This document shows positions 7,201 to 12,562 of a stretch of 12,562 nt of DNA, one piece after another. The notes under the pieces were generated by a model. The model was not told the origin of the DNA. It saw nothing but the letters and a program-made list of their open reading frames with translations, and made no database searches. How positions within the stretch are numbered: the stretch's first letter is position 1; the number at the start of each line of letters is the position of its first letter. The position numbers were made by a program, and so were the translations under genes. Source of the stretch: CAYLYU01 sp964501925 (lineage in GTDB: Bacteria > Pseudomonadota > Zetaproteobacteria > Mariprofundales > Mariprofundaceae); NCBI GenBank assembly GCA_964501925.1, contig CAZCTM010000043.1, positions 1 to 12,562 on the forward strand, read 5' to 3'.

Positions 7201-9038
7201 TTGGTCACAAAACCGTCATAGGAGCCGCCGCCGTGGGCGGCCTGAATGGGATTGACAGTTGGAAAATTGAATGAGGTTGTGCCGGAAACAATAATCAGGT
7301 TGCCCGCGGCGTCCACCGTAAGACTGTTGGGCCCAATGGAATCAGTGCCGGATCCGCCGAGGAATGTGGAATAGAGCACGCTGCTTCCGTCGGCGCTCAG
7401 TTTGGTGACAAAGGCATCCCAGGTGCCACCATGATGCGTCGGCTGAAAGGAGCCCGGTGTAATCGTCAATGCTCCACCGGTACTATAAGGCCCTCCGACA
7501 TAGGCATTGCCGGCTGCATCCACGACAATCGCATGTGCATGGCCTTGGGACGAATACGGAGGCGTGGTGCCATTATTGAGAAAGGTGGAATAGATCAGCG
7601 ACGTGCCGTCCGGACTTAATTTTGCCACTGCCGGCTCCCATACAACTGGGCTACTCGTTGTCTGATAGGCTCCGGCCGTAACCGGAAAACCAACGCTTCC
7701 TTTTCTTGTTGTCCTGACGCCCAGATAAGCGCTGCCGCTACTGTCAACATCCAGACCGACGACCAGATCCTCGCTTCCACTGCCGCCGATATAGGTCGAA
7801 TAAACCAGGGAGGATCCGTCCGGACTCAGTTTGCTCACAAAACCATCACTGATGAAACCGGCAAAGGCGGTCTGATATGCGCCTGCTGTAACTGGCAAGT
7901 TGGTTGAATGCGTTACGCCGCCAATATACACGCTTCCCGCCGTATCGATTGCCGCCGACCAGCATACCTCCTCTCCGCTCCCGCCAAGGTAGGTCGAATA
8001 GAGCAGTGCATCACCGGCCGGATTCAGTTTGGCGACAACACAGTCAGTAGAATAACCGCTCTTCGCGGGTTGCAAGGCATTAAGTACAGGGAAGTTGGTC
8101 GATGCCGTATATCCGCCCAGATAGACGTTGCCGGCAGCATCCACCTTCATGTCGCGCAGGGAATCCATACCGTTGCCGCCGAAATAGGTTGCATAGACCA
8201 GCACCGGATCGATAATCAACTCCCTTGATGTATCGTAGCTGGCAAGCTCAAAACCGACCTGGCCCTGCTCAAGCCTGAATTGACCGTCGACCGGATGCCT
8301 ATCATCACCAATCTGCTGGTAAACGGTCGGCTTGTGCTGAACCACCCGCTCATCGCCCACATGCAGAATCAGGTTGCCCTGTGCATCCACCTCCATTTTG
8401 TCGGCGCCTGAGTAGGCGAGATGAATCCTTTTCGGGTCCGCGCCCGGCGCAACCACGAAATCGAATTCCAGCTGCCGCTGGTTGCCGTAATAGACCAGAT
8501 CAATGCCCGGATATACCCCGGCATACCTGACCTTGCCGAACTGCGCGACATGCTTTTGCCACTTTTCGGGATCGTTGCCGATAAAATAGTTGCTCGTGCC
8601 GGCAAGCTGATCGATGCCCGTAATCGCTTCAGGGCTGTCGGCGCCCTCCAGCCGCATCCGCAGCACGGCCTGAGTCATCTCCTGCGCTGCATCCAGTGCG
8701 GGCAGATCAACCGGAGACAAGCCGGTGGAGCCCAAGTCCTTGACTCTGCTCAGGCGCAATACGGCTTCATCAGCGGTCAGGAAAAGCGTATATCCGGGGC
8801 CGCGTGAAAGATATTTTACGCGAGCATCGGTCTGTCCCTGATTAACTTCGAAGCTCAAGGGCAATTTGCCATAGTTTGATGCCAGCCGGGCTTTTGAATG
8901 GCCGCTCACAGGCACAACGTGCGATGTGTGTGCGTCCGGAGCGTGGATCGCTTCATGATGCGTCGCCTGACTGCCCAGGTATCCAAGGGCGATCAGTCCG
9001 GAAACGGCTCCGATAATGGCATATGTCTGAATCTTCAT
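4203..9038 (-). CDS. Giant exported multidomain protein: DUF7948-type domain, seven-blade SBBP propeller, Ig/HYR, cadherin-like and PKD domains
   Basis: A 1611-residue protein from the ATG at 9038, chosen because GGAGGAG (9045-9051) lies six bases upstream and the N terminus is then a signal peptide or anchor (about 1-25). Domains in order: a His-rich linker (26-50), a DUF7948-like domain (about 55-280, motif SFEVNQGQTDARV), seven SBBP repeats whose YSTYLGG-type motifs begin at 282, 347, 413, 483, 556, 623 and 688, two Ig-like domains (about 753-935), a HYR-like domain (937-1010), two 93-residue cadherin-like repeats (1012-1197), three PKD-like domains (1200-1466, FGDG at 1334-1337 and 1421-1424), an unassigned domain (1467-1588), and a Lys/Glu/Asp/His-rich tail. 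This composition is typical of secreted or cell-surface binding/adhesion proteins; the partner is unknown. No LPXTG, PEP-CTERM or C-terminal barrel is seen, so its exporter and anchor are unclear. Its start overlaps a small upstream gene. Confidence 0.9.
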   Translation of the reverse strand: MKIQTYAIIGAVSGLIALGYLGSQATHHEAIHAPDAHTSHVVPVSGHSKARLASNYGKLPLSFEVNQGQTDARVKYLSRGPGYTLFLTADEAVLRLSRVKDLGSTGLSPVDLPALDAAQEMTQAVLRMRLEGADSPEAITGIDQLAGTSNYFIGNDPEKWQKHVAQFGKVRYAGVYPGIDLVYYGNQRQLEFDFVVAPGADPKRIHLAYSGADKMEVDAQGNLILHVGDERVVQHKPTVYQQIGDDRHPVDGQFRLEQGQVGFELASYDTSRELIIDPVLVYATYFGGNGMDSLRDMKVDAAGNVYLGGYTASTNFPVLNALQPAKSGYSTDCVVAKLNPAGDALLYSTYLGGSGEEVCWSAAIDTAGSVYIGGVTHSTNLPVTAGAYQTAFAGFISDGFVSKLSPDGSSLVYSTYIGGSGSEDLVVGLDVDSSGSAYLGVRTTRKGSVGFPVTAGAYQTTSSPVVWEPAVAKLSPDGTSLIYSTFLNNGTTPPYSSQGHAHAIVVDAAGNAYVGGPYSTGGALTITPGSFQPTHHGGTWDAFVTKLSADGSSVLYSTFLGGSGTDSIGPNSLTVDAAGNLIIVSGTTSFNFPTVNPIQAAHGGGSYDGFVTKLNPTGTAAIFSTYLGGTANDGLAESMIDPDGNLLITGYSRSPNFPVTPDALFGANQGSNDGVIVKLTPDGQNILFSTYLGGPLSDYPGAIGMDAAGNVYVAGGTQGQFPVTPGAFQTVYGGGTADGLIAKLQLTPSDTTPPTGTISIDGGSGLTNSTSVTLSLTCDDGTGSGCDQMQFSNDGVTFSALQPFAASASWTLAAGDGAKTVYARFVDAAGNVSTPVSASITLDTMPPAAPVITSPANGSASQSTALTISGTAEPNALTTVRDGAASIGLVSADGAGNWNLAVSLSEGVHSFTAQATDGAGNQGPASATVSYTADGTPPVVTAPADITVAATGVLTPVTLGTATATDAVDGTLTPTPSATGPFARGVHTITWSATDSAGNTGTATQTVTVTNNAPVANADSATTNEDTPVTVTVLANDSDIDGGALSVASVTQGANGAVVINLDNTVTYTPNANFNGSDSFSYTISDGNGGTATATVNVTVTAVNDPPVAANDVATTDEDVPVTITVLANDTDADGDTLTVTGTTVPANGSVVINPDKTVTYTPNTDFNGSDAFTYTVSDGNGGTATATVNVTINAVNDAPTAKAVSNAATLPLGGTFLLDGTGSSDVDGDPIVSYAWSVFSAPAGSTAAIVGAGTATPSFTPDKIGDYLIVLVVSDGTLVSAADTLALTAAPNLPPVASLVASPVTGLKPLPVNFNATASSDPEGGPLTFEWVFGDGATATGPIVNHTYANAGTYTAELTVTDNLGNTDMASATITVTAPNLPPTVLPTATPSTGAPPLNVQFTAGATDPEGQPLSYSWTFGDGGTSTLADPAHTYTAAGTYTTTVTVSDGVNPPVSASLTISVGSALTINITQAKFDFGKKDEHKGKITFVADFTFAGLPAAGDLITASIDGEEIFSAPFGDFKQKKPGYYKIKVKDKKTRAQAFIDFSRGVLAVTRHKMDLSGIDNDNGVDVVISFGSATGTDHLKMKEKIKNPHDEKDEKEMEHKEHH
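5448..6005 (-). repeat. Tandem 279-bp repeat encoding two cadherin-like domains
   Basis: Two adjacent units of exactly 93 codons. Each reads from an APVANAD/PPVAAND start through EDxPVTxTVLANDxDxDG to FNGSD, then DGNGGTATATVNVT. A 41-base stretch is identical in both (5464-5504 and 5743-5783), and much of the rest is near identical, which points to a fairly recent duplication or gene conversion. The LANDxDxDG motif is the usual acidic Ca-binding loop of this domain class. Confidence 0.85.
6804..8195 (-). repeat. Seven SBBP (beta-propeller) repeats within the giant exported protein
   Basis: Seven protein-level repeats of about 65-73 residues. Each has a YSTYLGGSG-type motif, then a DAAGNVYVGG-type strand, a FPVTPGAFQ-type segment and a DGFVTKLSPDG-type segment. 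Variants are YATYFGG, YSTYLGG, YSTYIGG, YSTFLNN, YSTFLGG, FSTYLGG and FSTYLGG. The fourth has lost the GG pair and is the most divergent. Seven copies predict one closed seven-bladed propeller. The DNA has diverged, so this is not a recent amplification. Confidence 0.85.
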
Positions 9039-9256
9039 GGCTGACTCCTCCCCCCGTCGGGGTGTTGTTCGTTCAATGTTGAATGGTGTTGGCTTTCTGC
9101 TTCGGGCTTTTCTCCGGCCAGGATGCGCCAAAGCTTCTCCATGGTCTGAAAGGGGTATCTGCGCCCGTGATCAATGTCTTCCACCTCGCCGGCCAGATGA
9201 TCCGGTTGCTTGCTGTCCCGGCGGTAGATGCGCACGATAAAATTATCCAGTCCCAT
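9035..9256 (-). CDS. Small conserved-looking protein, translationally coupled to the giant exported protein
   Basis: A 73-residue protein beginning MGLDNFIVRIYRRDSK. The ATG at 9256 has GGAGG (9261-9265) four bases upstream, and a longer in-frame start at 9304 lacks such a site. Its TGA (9035-9037) overlaps the ATG of the 1611-residue gene as ATGA, which is strong evidence that it is a real, coupled gene. It has no signal peptide or membrane segment. The first 50 or so residues look like a compact alpha/beta unit (FIVRIYRR strand, AGEVEDI strand, TMEKLWRILAG helix). The last 20 are polar and His/Gln/Glu-rich, and probably disordered. I do not recognise a named family with certainty and assign no function. 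It may be a cytoplasmic partner, such as an export or expression factor, or simply a leader cistron that loads ribosomes on the giant gene. Confidence 0.75.
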   Translation of the reverse strand: MGLDNFIVRIYRRDSKQPDHLAGEVEDIDHGRRYPFQTMEKLWRILAGEKPEAESQHHSTLNEQHPDGGRSQP

Positions 9257-9270
9257 TCGCCCTCCACGGA

Positions 9271-9282
9271 AACCAGGTGGTT
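9271..9282. promoter_or_regulatory. Short palindrome in the leader of the giant-protein operon
   Basis: AACCA-GG-TGGTT, a 5-2-5 inverted repeat, lies between the predicted transcription start (about 9286) and the Shine-Dalgarno sequence (9261-9265) of the 73-residue gene. The position would suit a repressor operator, but so short a palindrome can occur by chance. Confidence 0.2.
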
Positions 9283-9292
9283 GATTGGTCCG

Positions 9293-9329
9293 CTTATAGC
9301 ACATCGGAACTTACAGATAGCTTACAGAT
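9293..9329 (-). promoter_or_regulatory. Pho-box-like direct repeats plus -10 box for the small-ORF/giant-protein operon
   Basis: Read on the minus strand: CTGTAAG (9327-9321), spacer CTAT, CTGTAAG (9316-9310), an 11-base gap (9309-9299), then TATAAG (9298-9293), five of six bases matching the -10 consensus. With flanking bases the perfect repeat is nine bases long (ATCTGTAAG) at an 11-bp period. There is no good -35 box; the repeats occupy that place, as in activator-dependent promoters. The predicted start near 9286 leaves a leader of about 30 bases before the 73-residue gene. Two 7-mers separated by 4 bp is the PhoB box layout (CTGTCAT-type), and 11-bp direct repeats just upstream of -10 is also the SARP layout. 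Which regulator binds is inference. Confidence 0.6.
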
Positions 9330-9422
9330 TCGGCTGAGATTGAAATTTTTGGATATGTTATTGCCTGCAAAACAGCAGGAAGGATTACGATTTTCCTGTC
9401 AGCCGTGTATGATCGGGGTAAA

Positions 9423-9430
9423 GGGGGGGG
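9423..9430 (+). promoter_or_regulatory. G8 tract serving as ribosome-binding region of the FadL-family gene
   Basis: Eight consecutive G preceded by AA end two bases before the ATG at 9433. AAGGGG inside it is the only Shine-Dalgarno-like sequence available, so it decides the start. A homopolymer of this length at this place can slip during replication, which would change the spacing between ribosome-binding site and start codon. Confidence 0.55.
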
Positions 9431-9432
9431 TC

Positions 9433-10749
9433 ATGTCTGTCAGGCGATTTCTTTTCCTGCTTGGGATATCCGGCGCCGTTTTGCTGGCCAGCGTCCTCAC
9501 AGGTTCTGACCCCCATGCCGCCGGGTTTACTGTCAACGAACGCAGCGCCAGCAATCTGGGCAATGCCATGGCCGGTTCCGGCGCCGCGGGTTATGACGCC
9601 TCAACCATCTATTTCAATCCCGCCGCCATGCAGTTGCTGGAGCGAAACCAGTTGTCCGTTGCCGGCCACATGATCCGGCCGCGCGGAACCTTCCACGACC
9701 AAGCCAGCAACACCAGCGGCCCCGCCAGCGCCGATAGCGGTGAAACAACGATCATTCCCAATCTGTATTATGTCCATGTCCCGGCTGAGAATGTGCGGCT
9801 GGGCATTGGCGTCTATTCGCCCTTTGGCCTCAGGACTGCCTATCCGGCCAACTGGAAAGGACGCTATCATGCCATCAACTCCGACCTGACCACGATCAAT
9901 ATTGCGCCTGCCGTGTCCTATCAGATGACATCCCGCCTGGCCGCGGGCGCCAGTCTGGATGTGCAATATCTGGATTCCACCCTGGAAAACGCGGTGGATT
10001 TCGGCCTGCTCTGCGCCGCTCAGCCTGGACCGCTTCCCTGCGCCGGTCTGGGATTATTGCCCCACCAGGCGGATGGCAGGATCAGCATCGACAACACAGA
10101 CTGGGCCGTGGGATTTTCCCTGGGACTGCTTTACACGCCAGCGGACGGTACCCGTTTCGGCATTACCTACCATTCCCCGATCCGCCATGGCCTGAACGGC
10201 CAGGCCAGCTTCAGCGGCGTGCCCGTGATCTTCCGGAATACATTTACCGCGAGCCCCACGCGTTCAGACTTGACCCTGCCGGAAGAGCTGGCCATCGGCA
10301 TCTATCACCAGTTGACGCCGGCATGGTCTGTCATGGCGGACTTTGGCTACATGCGCTGGAGCCGTTTTGATGTTTCGCGCCTCAGCTTCGCCAATGGCCT
10401 GCCGGACAGGGTCGCCGTCAACAACTGGAAAAACAGCAGGCGTTACGCCGCGGGAATCAATTATCGGCCGGCGGCTGACTGGTTGCTGCGAACCGGCGTA
10501 TCCTATGAAGAAACGCCCGTCCCCGATGCCGCCCACCGGTCTCCCCGCCCCCCGGACAGCGACAGGATATGGCTGGCCTTCGGCTTCAATTACCTTCTTT
10601 CGGAGCACATCAGCATCGATGCCGCCTATGCGCATGTCTTTGTAAAGGACGCCCCGATCAGCAACCCGGATGATGAGGGGCACCTGCTTGACGGACATTT
10701 TACCGGCAGATCGGATATCCTGAGCTTCCAGCTTAACTGGCTGTTTTAG
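9433..10749 (+). CDS. FadL/TodX-family outer-membrane hydrophobic-compound transporter
   Basis: FadL-family proteins are 14-stranded outer-membrane barrels that pass long-chain fatty acids or other hydrophobic molecules sideways into the membrane. This 438-residue product (E. coli FadL is about 446) has a signal peptide (1-29, MSVRRFLFLL... ending DPHA). The diagnostic N-terminal hatch follows: AGFTVNERSASNLGNAMAGS (30-49), then AASTIYFNPAAM-like spacing with NPAAM at 62-66. Further family features are GVYSPFGLRTAYPANWKGRY, LTTINIAPAVSYQ, a TFGITYHSPIRH-like strand, DLTLPEELAIGIYHQLTPAWS, and a C-terminal Phe (NWLF). The ATG at 9433 is chosen because it starts the signal peptide directly after AAGGGG; an in-frame extension to 9277 would bury it. 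It is divergent from the giant-protein operon and its stop overlaps that of the activator gene by four bases. The substrate is unknown; no fatty-acid genes lie nearby. Confidence 0.92.
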   Translation: MSVRRFLFLLGISGAVLLASVLTGSDPHAAGFTVNERSASNLGNAMAGSGAAGYDASTIYFNPAAMQLLERNQLSVAGHMIRPRGTFHDQASNTSGPASADSGETTIIPNLYYVHVPAENVRLGIGVYSPFGLRTAYPANWKGRYHAINSDLTTINIAPAVSYQMTSRLAAGASLDVQYLDSTLENAVDFGLLCAAQPGPLPCAGLGLLPHQADGRISIDNTDWAVGFSLGLLYTPADGTRFGITYHSPIRHGLNGQASFSGVPVIFRNTFTASPTRSDLTLPEELAIGIYHQLTPAWSVMADFGYMRWSRFDVSRLSFANGLPDRVAVNNWKNSRRYAAGINYRPAADWLLRTGVSYEETPVPDAAHRSPRPPDSDRIWLAFGFNYLLSEHISIDAAYAHVFVKDAPISNPDDEGHLLDGHFTGRSDILSFQLNWLF

Positions 10750-12476
10750 GTCCCTGCCCGTATACGGGCATGCAGCCTTTCCGTTTCTTCGGACGGGTCG
10801 ATCTCCAGGCCGGTTCTGAGGGTATCCCGGCATCGCCTGTACACGGCAAGGGCCTCGGCCCGCCGGCCGTCCTTCCAGTAACAGGTCATTAACCGCTGGT
10901 AGAATTCCTCGATCAGGTTGTCCACTTCAAGGGCCCGAAGGTAGACGTCCGAGGCCGATTTCCATTCAGCCATCTCCTCCCAGTAACGTCCCAGCCTGCC
11001 CAGCTGACGCAGCAGTCTGCTGCGCAGACGTTCCCGGCAGGAGAGAAACCAGCGGACATTCGGCTCCCCGGCCATGAAGTCACCCCGATAACAGGCATAA
11101 ATCTTCTGGCTGATATCACGGGCCTTCTTCCTGCCCGCCCTTCCCTCGCTGATCGCGGAATCCATTTCATCAAACAGATATTCCATTTCCCGGATGTCCA
11201 GCCAGCAAAGCCGCTTATCCAGGCTCAGTCTTCCCTGCCGGAGATGCAGGGCATCGTCATGACCGAGAACCTTCCGCAGGCGGTGCAGCGTGGTGGAAAG
11301 CGCCTGCCGGGCCTTATCGCCGTCCGTATCAGGCCACAGGGCGTCAACCAGTGTATCCTGATGGACATTTCTCCCCCTCTGGCCAACAACATATTTCAGC
11401 AGATCGAGCGGCTTCTGCTGAGCCTTTCCGGTGGGTTCATAGGGCTTGCCGTCAATCTGCAGGGCAAATCCACCCAGCGTAGATATCCTGACCGGCCAGG
11501 GCCAGTCCCTGATTTCGAGTGCTGCCCTGTCCGGGATCAGATGACGCCTGCGGATGAGTTCCCGCACATATTCCGTCTCGATACCCGCATCCAGGGCCTT
11601 CATGCAGAGCTGCGCCATGGTGGGCGCATGCCACCACGGCGTGGTCCAGTAGCCGTTCCACCTGCCTATTTCCAGTCCCTGCCGCAGTTCGTCCAGCGCC
11701 CGCTTGTTTCTGCCACTGACGAAAAGGGCCCTTGCGTGAATCAGGTGCCTGAAGAACCGCAGCAGGCCGCTTCTTTTGCCGCGGCCGCTTTTCAGAGCCT
11801 GCTCAAGGTGCGCGTATGCATCCTCATGCCTGCCTGTTGTGAGAAAAATAAGCGCCAGCGTTTGATGATTGAGCGCCTGTACCATGATGACACCGGTTTC
11901 CCTGCCAAGCCTCAGCGCCTCCATTGTGTGTTCCATTGCCAGGGGAAGATCCCGATTGAGCAGGGCATACCAGCCCCGCAGATGGTGATACATGGAATAT
12001 TCCAGCCTTCGCTCCGGATTGAGCAGCGTGTTCATTCGCTCAAGATAATGCCCGCCCGAGTCGGCATCCCCTTCCATGAGGGCGCTCCAGGCCCCCTGGC
12101 CCAGCAGTTGTCCGTCCCAGACATGGATGCCGCTTTTTTCCGCGAGCTCCAGACCACGGTGAACCGCCTGATGGCAGGCCCTTGCATCCGCGTCGGCAAT
12201 GCTGGTATAGATGGCTTCGGCCAGGGCGTGGGTAATCCTTGCCATGGGCGCGGCGCCATCAAAGGCAGCCTCCCTGCTCAAATGCCGGACAATCAGGCTG
12301 GCCCGGCTGAATTCACCGTTCCAGACAAAATAGGTAACCAGTTGATGATTGATAAGCATGCGCTGACTGGGATGAAGGCCCGACCTTGACGCCGCCACAG
12401 CCCGGCGGGTCCATCTGCTCATATCCCGGTGATAGGGCTGGCAGTACATCAGGGCGGCAAACATGCTTGCGGCCAC
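10746..12476 (-). CDS. TPR-BTAD (SARP/AfsR-like) transcriptional activator, N-terminal part missing or out of frame
   Basis: A transcription factor, 576 residues if started at the GTG at 12476 (an ATG follows at 12464). Residues about 1-320 are helical TPR-like repeats. Residues 328-426 are an OmpR-type winged-helix DNA-binding domain (VRISTLGGFALQIDGK, QQKPLDLLKYVVGQRG, LVDALWPDTDGDKARQALST, LHRLRKVLG). Residues 427-572 are the bacterial transcriptional activator domain (YRGDFMAGE, WFLSCRERLR, EFYQRLMTCYW, RRCRDTLRTGLEIDPSEET). In proteobacteria such proteins are usually about 1000 residues, with a STAND-type ATPase domain in front. The opening RVAASMFAALMYCQP looks internal to that family, not a natural N terminus. 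An in-frame TGA at 12516-12518 separates it from the window edge. A one-base break in a C5 run is a likely cause; truncation is not proven because the upstream gene is off the window. Confidence 0.85.
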   Translation of the reverse strand: MAASMFAALMYCQPYHRDMSRWTRRAVAASRSGLHPSQRMLINHQLVTYFVWNGEFSRASLIVRHLSREAAFDGAAPMARITHALAEAIYTSIADADARACHQAVHRGLELAEKSGIHVWDGQLLGQGAWSALMEGDADSGGHYLERMNTLLNPERRLEYSMYHHLRGWYALLNRDLPLAMEHTMEALRLGRETGVIMVQALNHQTLALIFLTTGRHEDAYAHLEQALKSGRGKRSGLLRFFRHLIHARALFVSGRNKRALDELRQGLEIGRWNGYWTTPWWHAPTMAQLCMKALDAGIETEYVRELIRRRHLIPDRAALEIRDWPWPVRISTLGGFALQIDGKPYEPTGKAQQKPLDLLKYVVGQRGRNVHQDTLVDALWPDTDGDKARQALSTTLHRLRKVLGHDDALHLRQGRLSLDKRLCWLDIREMEYLFDEMDSAISEGRAGRKKARDISQKIYACYRGDFMAGEPNVRWFLSCRERLRSRLLRQLGRLGRYWEEMAEWKSASDVYLRALEVDNLIEEFYQRLMTCYWKDGRRAEALAVYRRCRDTLRTGLEIDPSEETERLHARIRAGT

Positions 12477-12562
12477 CCGCGCCCTGATGGCCCGAACGGG
12501 TATCAGGGGGCGGTTTCAAGGTCGAAGTGCAACACGCCTGATATTTCGTTCGTAGTATTCAC
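12477..12562 (-). pseudogene. Possible out-of-frame upstream piece of the TPR-BTAD activator gene
   Basis: From the right edge one minus-strand frame is open for 19 codons (VNTTNEISGVLHFDLETAP) and then meets TGA at 12503-12505. The activator's own frame is blocked by TGA at 12516-12518. Adding one C to the C5 run (GGGGG at 12506-12510 on the plus strand) would join the 19 codons to the activator frame as ETAPLIPVRAIRARVAASM. In that frame 12 of 19 third positions are G or C, against 4 of 14 in the blocked frame. This suggests a frameshift or a sequencing slip; evidence is short because the window ends here. Confidence 0.4.

Noticed and set aside
9039..9131. Longer start of the giant protein at 9131
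   Set aside because: It would add 31 Arg-rich residues before the signal peptide and overlap most of the C-terminal half of the coupled 73-residue gene; GGAGGAG at the right distance supports 9038.
9364..9379. CCTGC-aaaaca-GCAGG stem-loop in the FadL leader
   Set aside because: Only five base pairs, with no riboswitch-like context or T run; too weak to call.
9277..9432. Longer start of the FadL-family gene at 9277
   Set aside because: The added residues precede a clear signal peptide and would run through the direct-repeat promoter region.
11244..12389. 381-codon open frame on the plus strand opposite the BTAD activator
   Set aside because: The activator has clear winged-helix, BTAD and TPR sequence on the minus strand; this frame has no motif and low-complexity composition.
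1..12562. tRNA, rRNA, CRISPR array, insertion sequence or phage attachment site
   Set aside because: No cloverleaf, regularly spaced identical repeats with spacers, transposase motifs or terminal inverted repeats were seen in reading the window.

Overview
The window looks like a piece of chromosome from a Gram-negative, LPS-making bacterium, most likely a proteobacterium. It carries a pyrG-kdsA-eno cluster, which many proteobacteria share, together with two outer-membrane beta-barrel proteins (one of them FadL-like) and a TPR-BTAD transcriptional activator. G+C looks moderately high. The class cannot be fixed from sequence alone, since the KdsA is of the metal-dependent type and is no help in choosing.

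Left part (1-3278, minus strand): a housekeeping operon read right to left, pyrG (CTP synthase), kdsA (KDO-8-phosphate synthase) and eno (enolase, cut by the left window edge). pyrG and kdsA touch in a TGATG junction. pyrG makes the CTP needed to activate KDO, kdsA makes the KDO-8-P, and enolase makes its substrate phosphoenolpyruvate. Divergent from pyrG is a small OmpA-like outer-membrane barrel gene (3462-4058, plus). It ends in a run of hairpins, including a strong bidirectional terminator (4150-4177).

Middle part (4203-9256, minus strand): a two-gene unit. A 73-residue cytoplasmic-looking protein overlaps by ATGA the start of a 1611-residue exported protein. The exported protein has a DUF7948-type N-terminal domain, seven SBBP beta-propeller repeats, Ig-like/HYR domains, two 93-residue cadherin-like repeats, three PKD-like domains, an unassigned C-terminal domain, and a charged His-rich tail. 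Its promoter region has two perfect CTGTAAG repeats at an 11-bp period, placed 11 bp upstream of a TATAAG -10 box. That layout is expected for a promoter activated by an OmpR-fold regulator (PhoB, or a SARP/BTAD protein).

Right part (9433-12562): a fadL-family outer-membrane channel gene (plus), whose start follows a G8 tract, converges with and overlaps by 4 nt a TPR-BTAD activator gene (minus). The activator seems to lack the start of its N-terminal region. Upstream reading frames suggest a break at a short C5 run at 12506-12510, close to the right edge. The most interesting hypothesis is that this region is one regulated cell-surface module: an OmpR-fold activator, a direct-repeat promoter, a coupled small protein plus giant propeller/adhesin, and a FadL channel.
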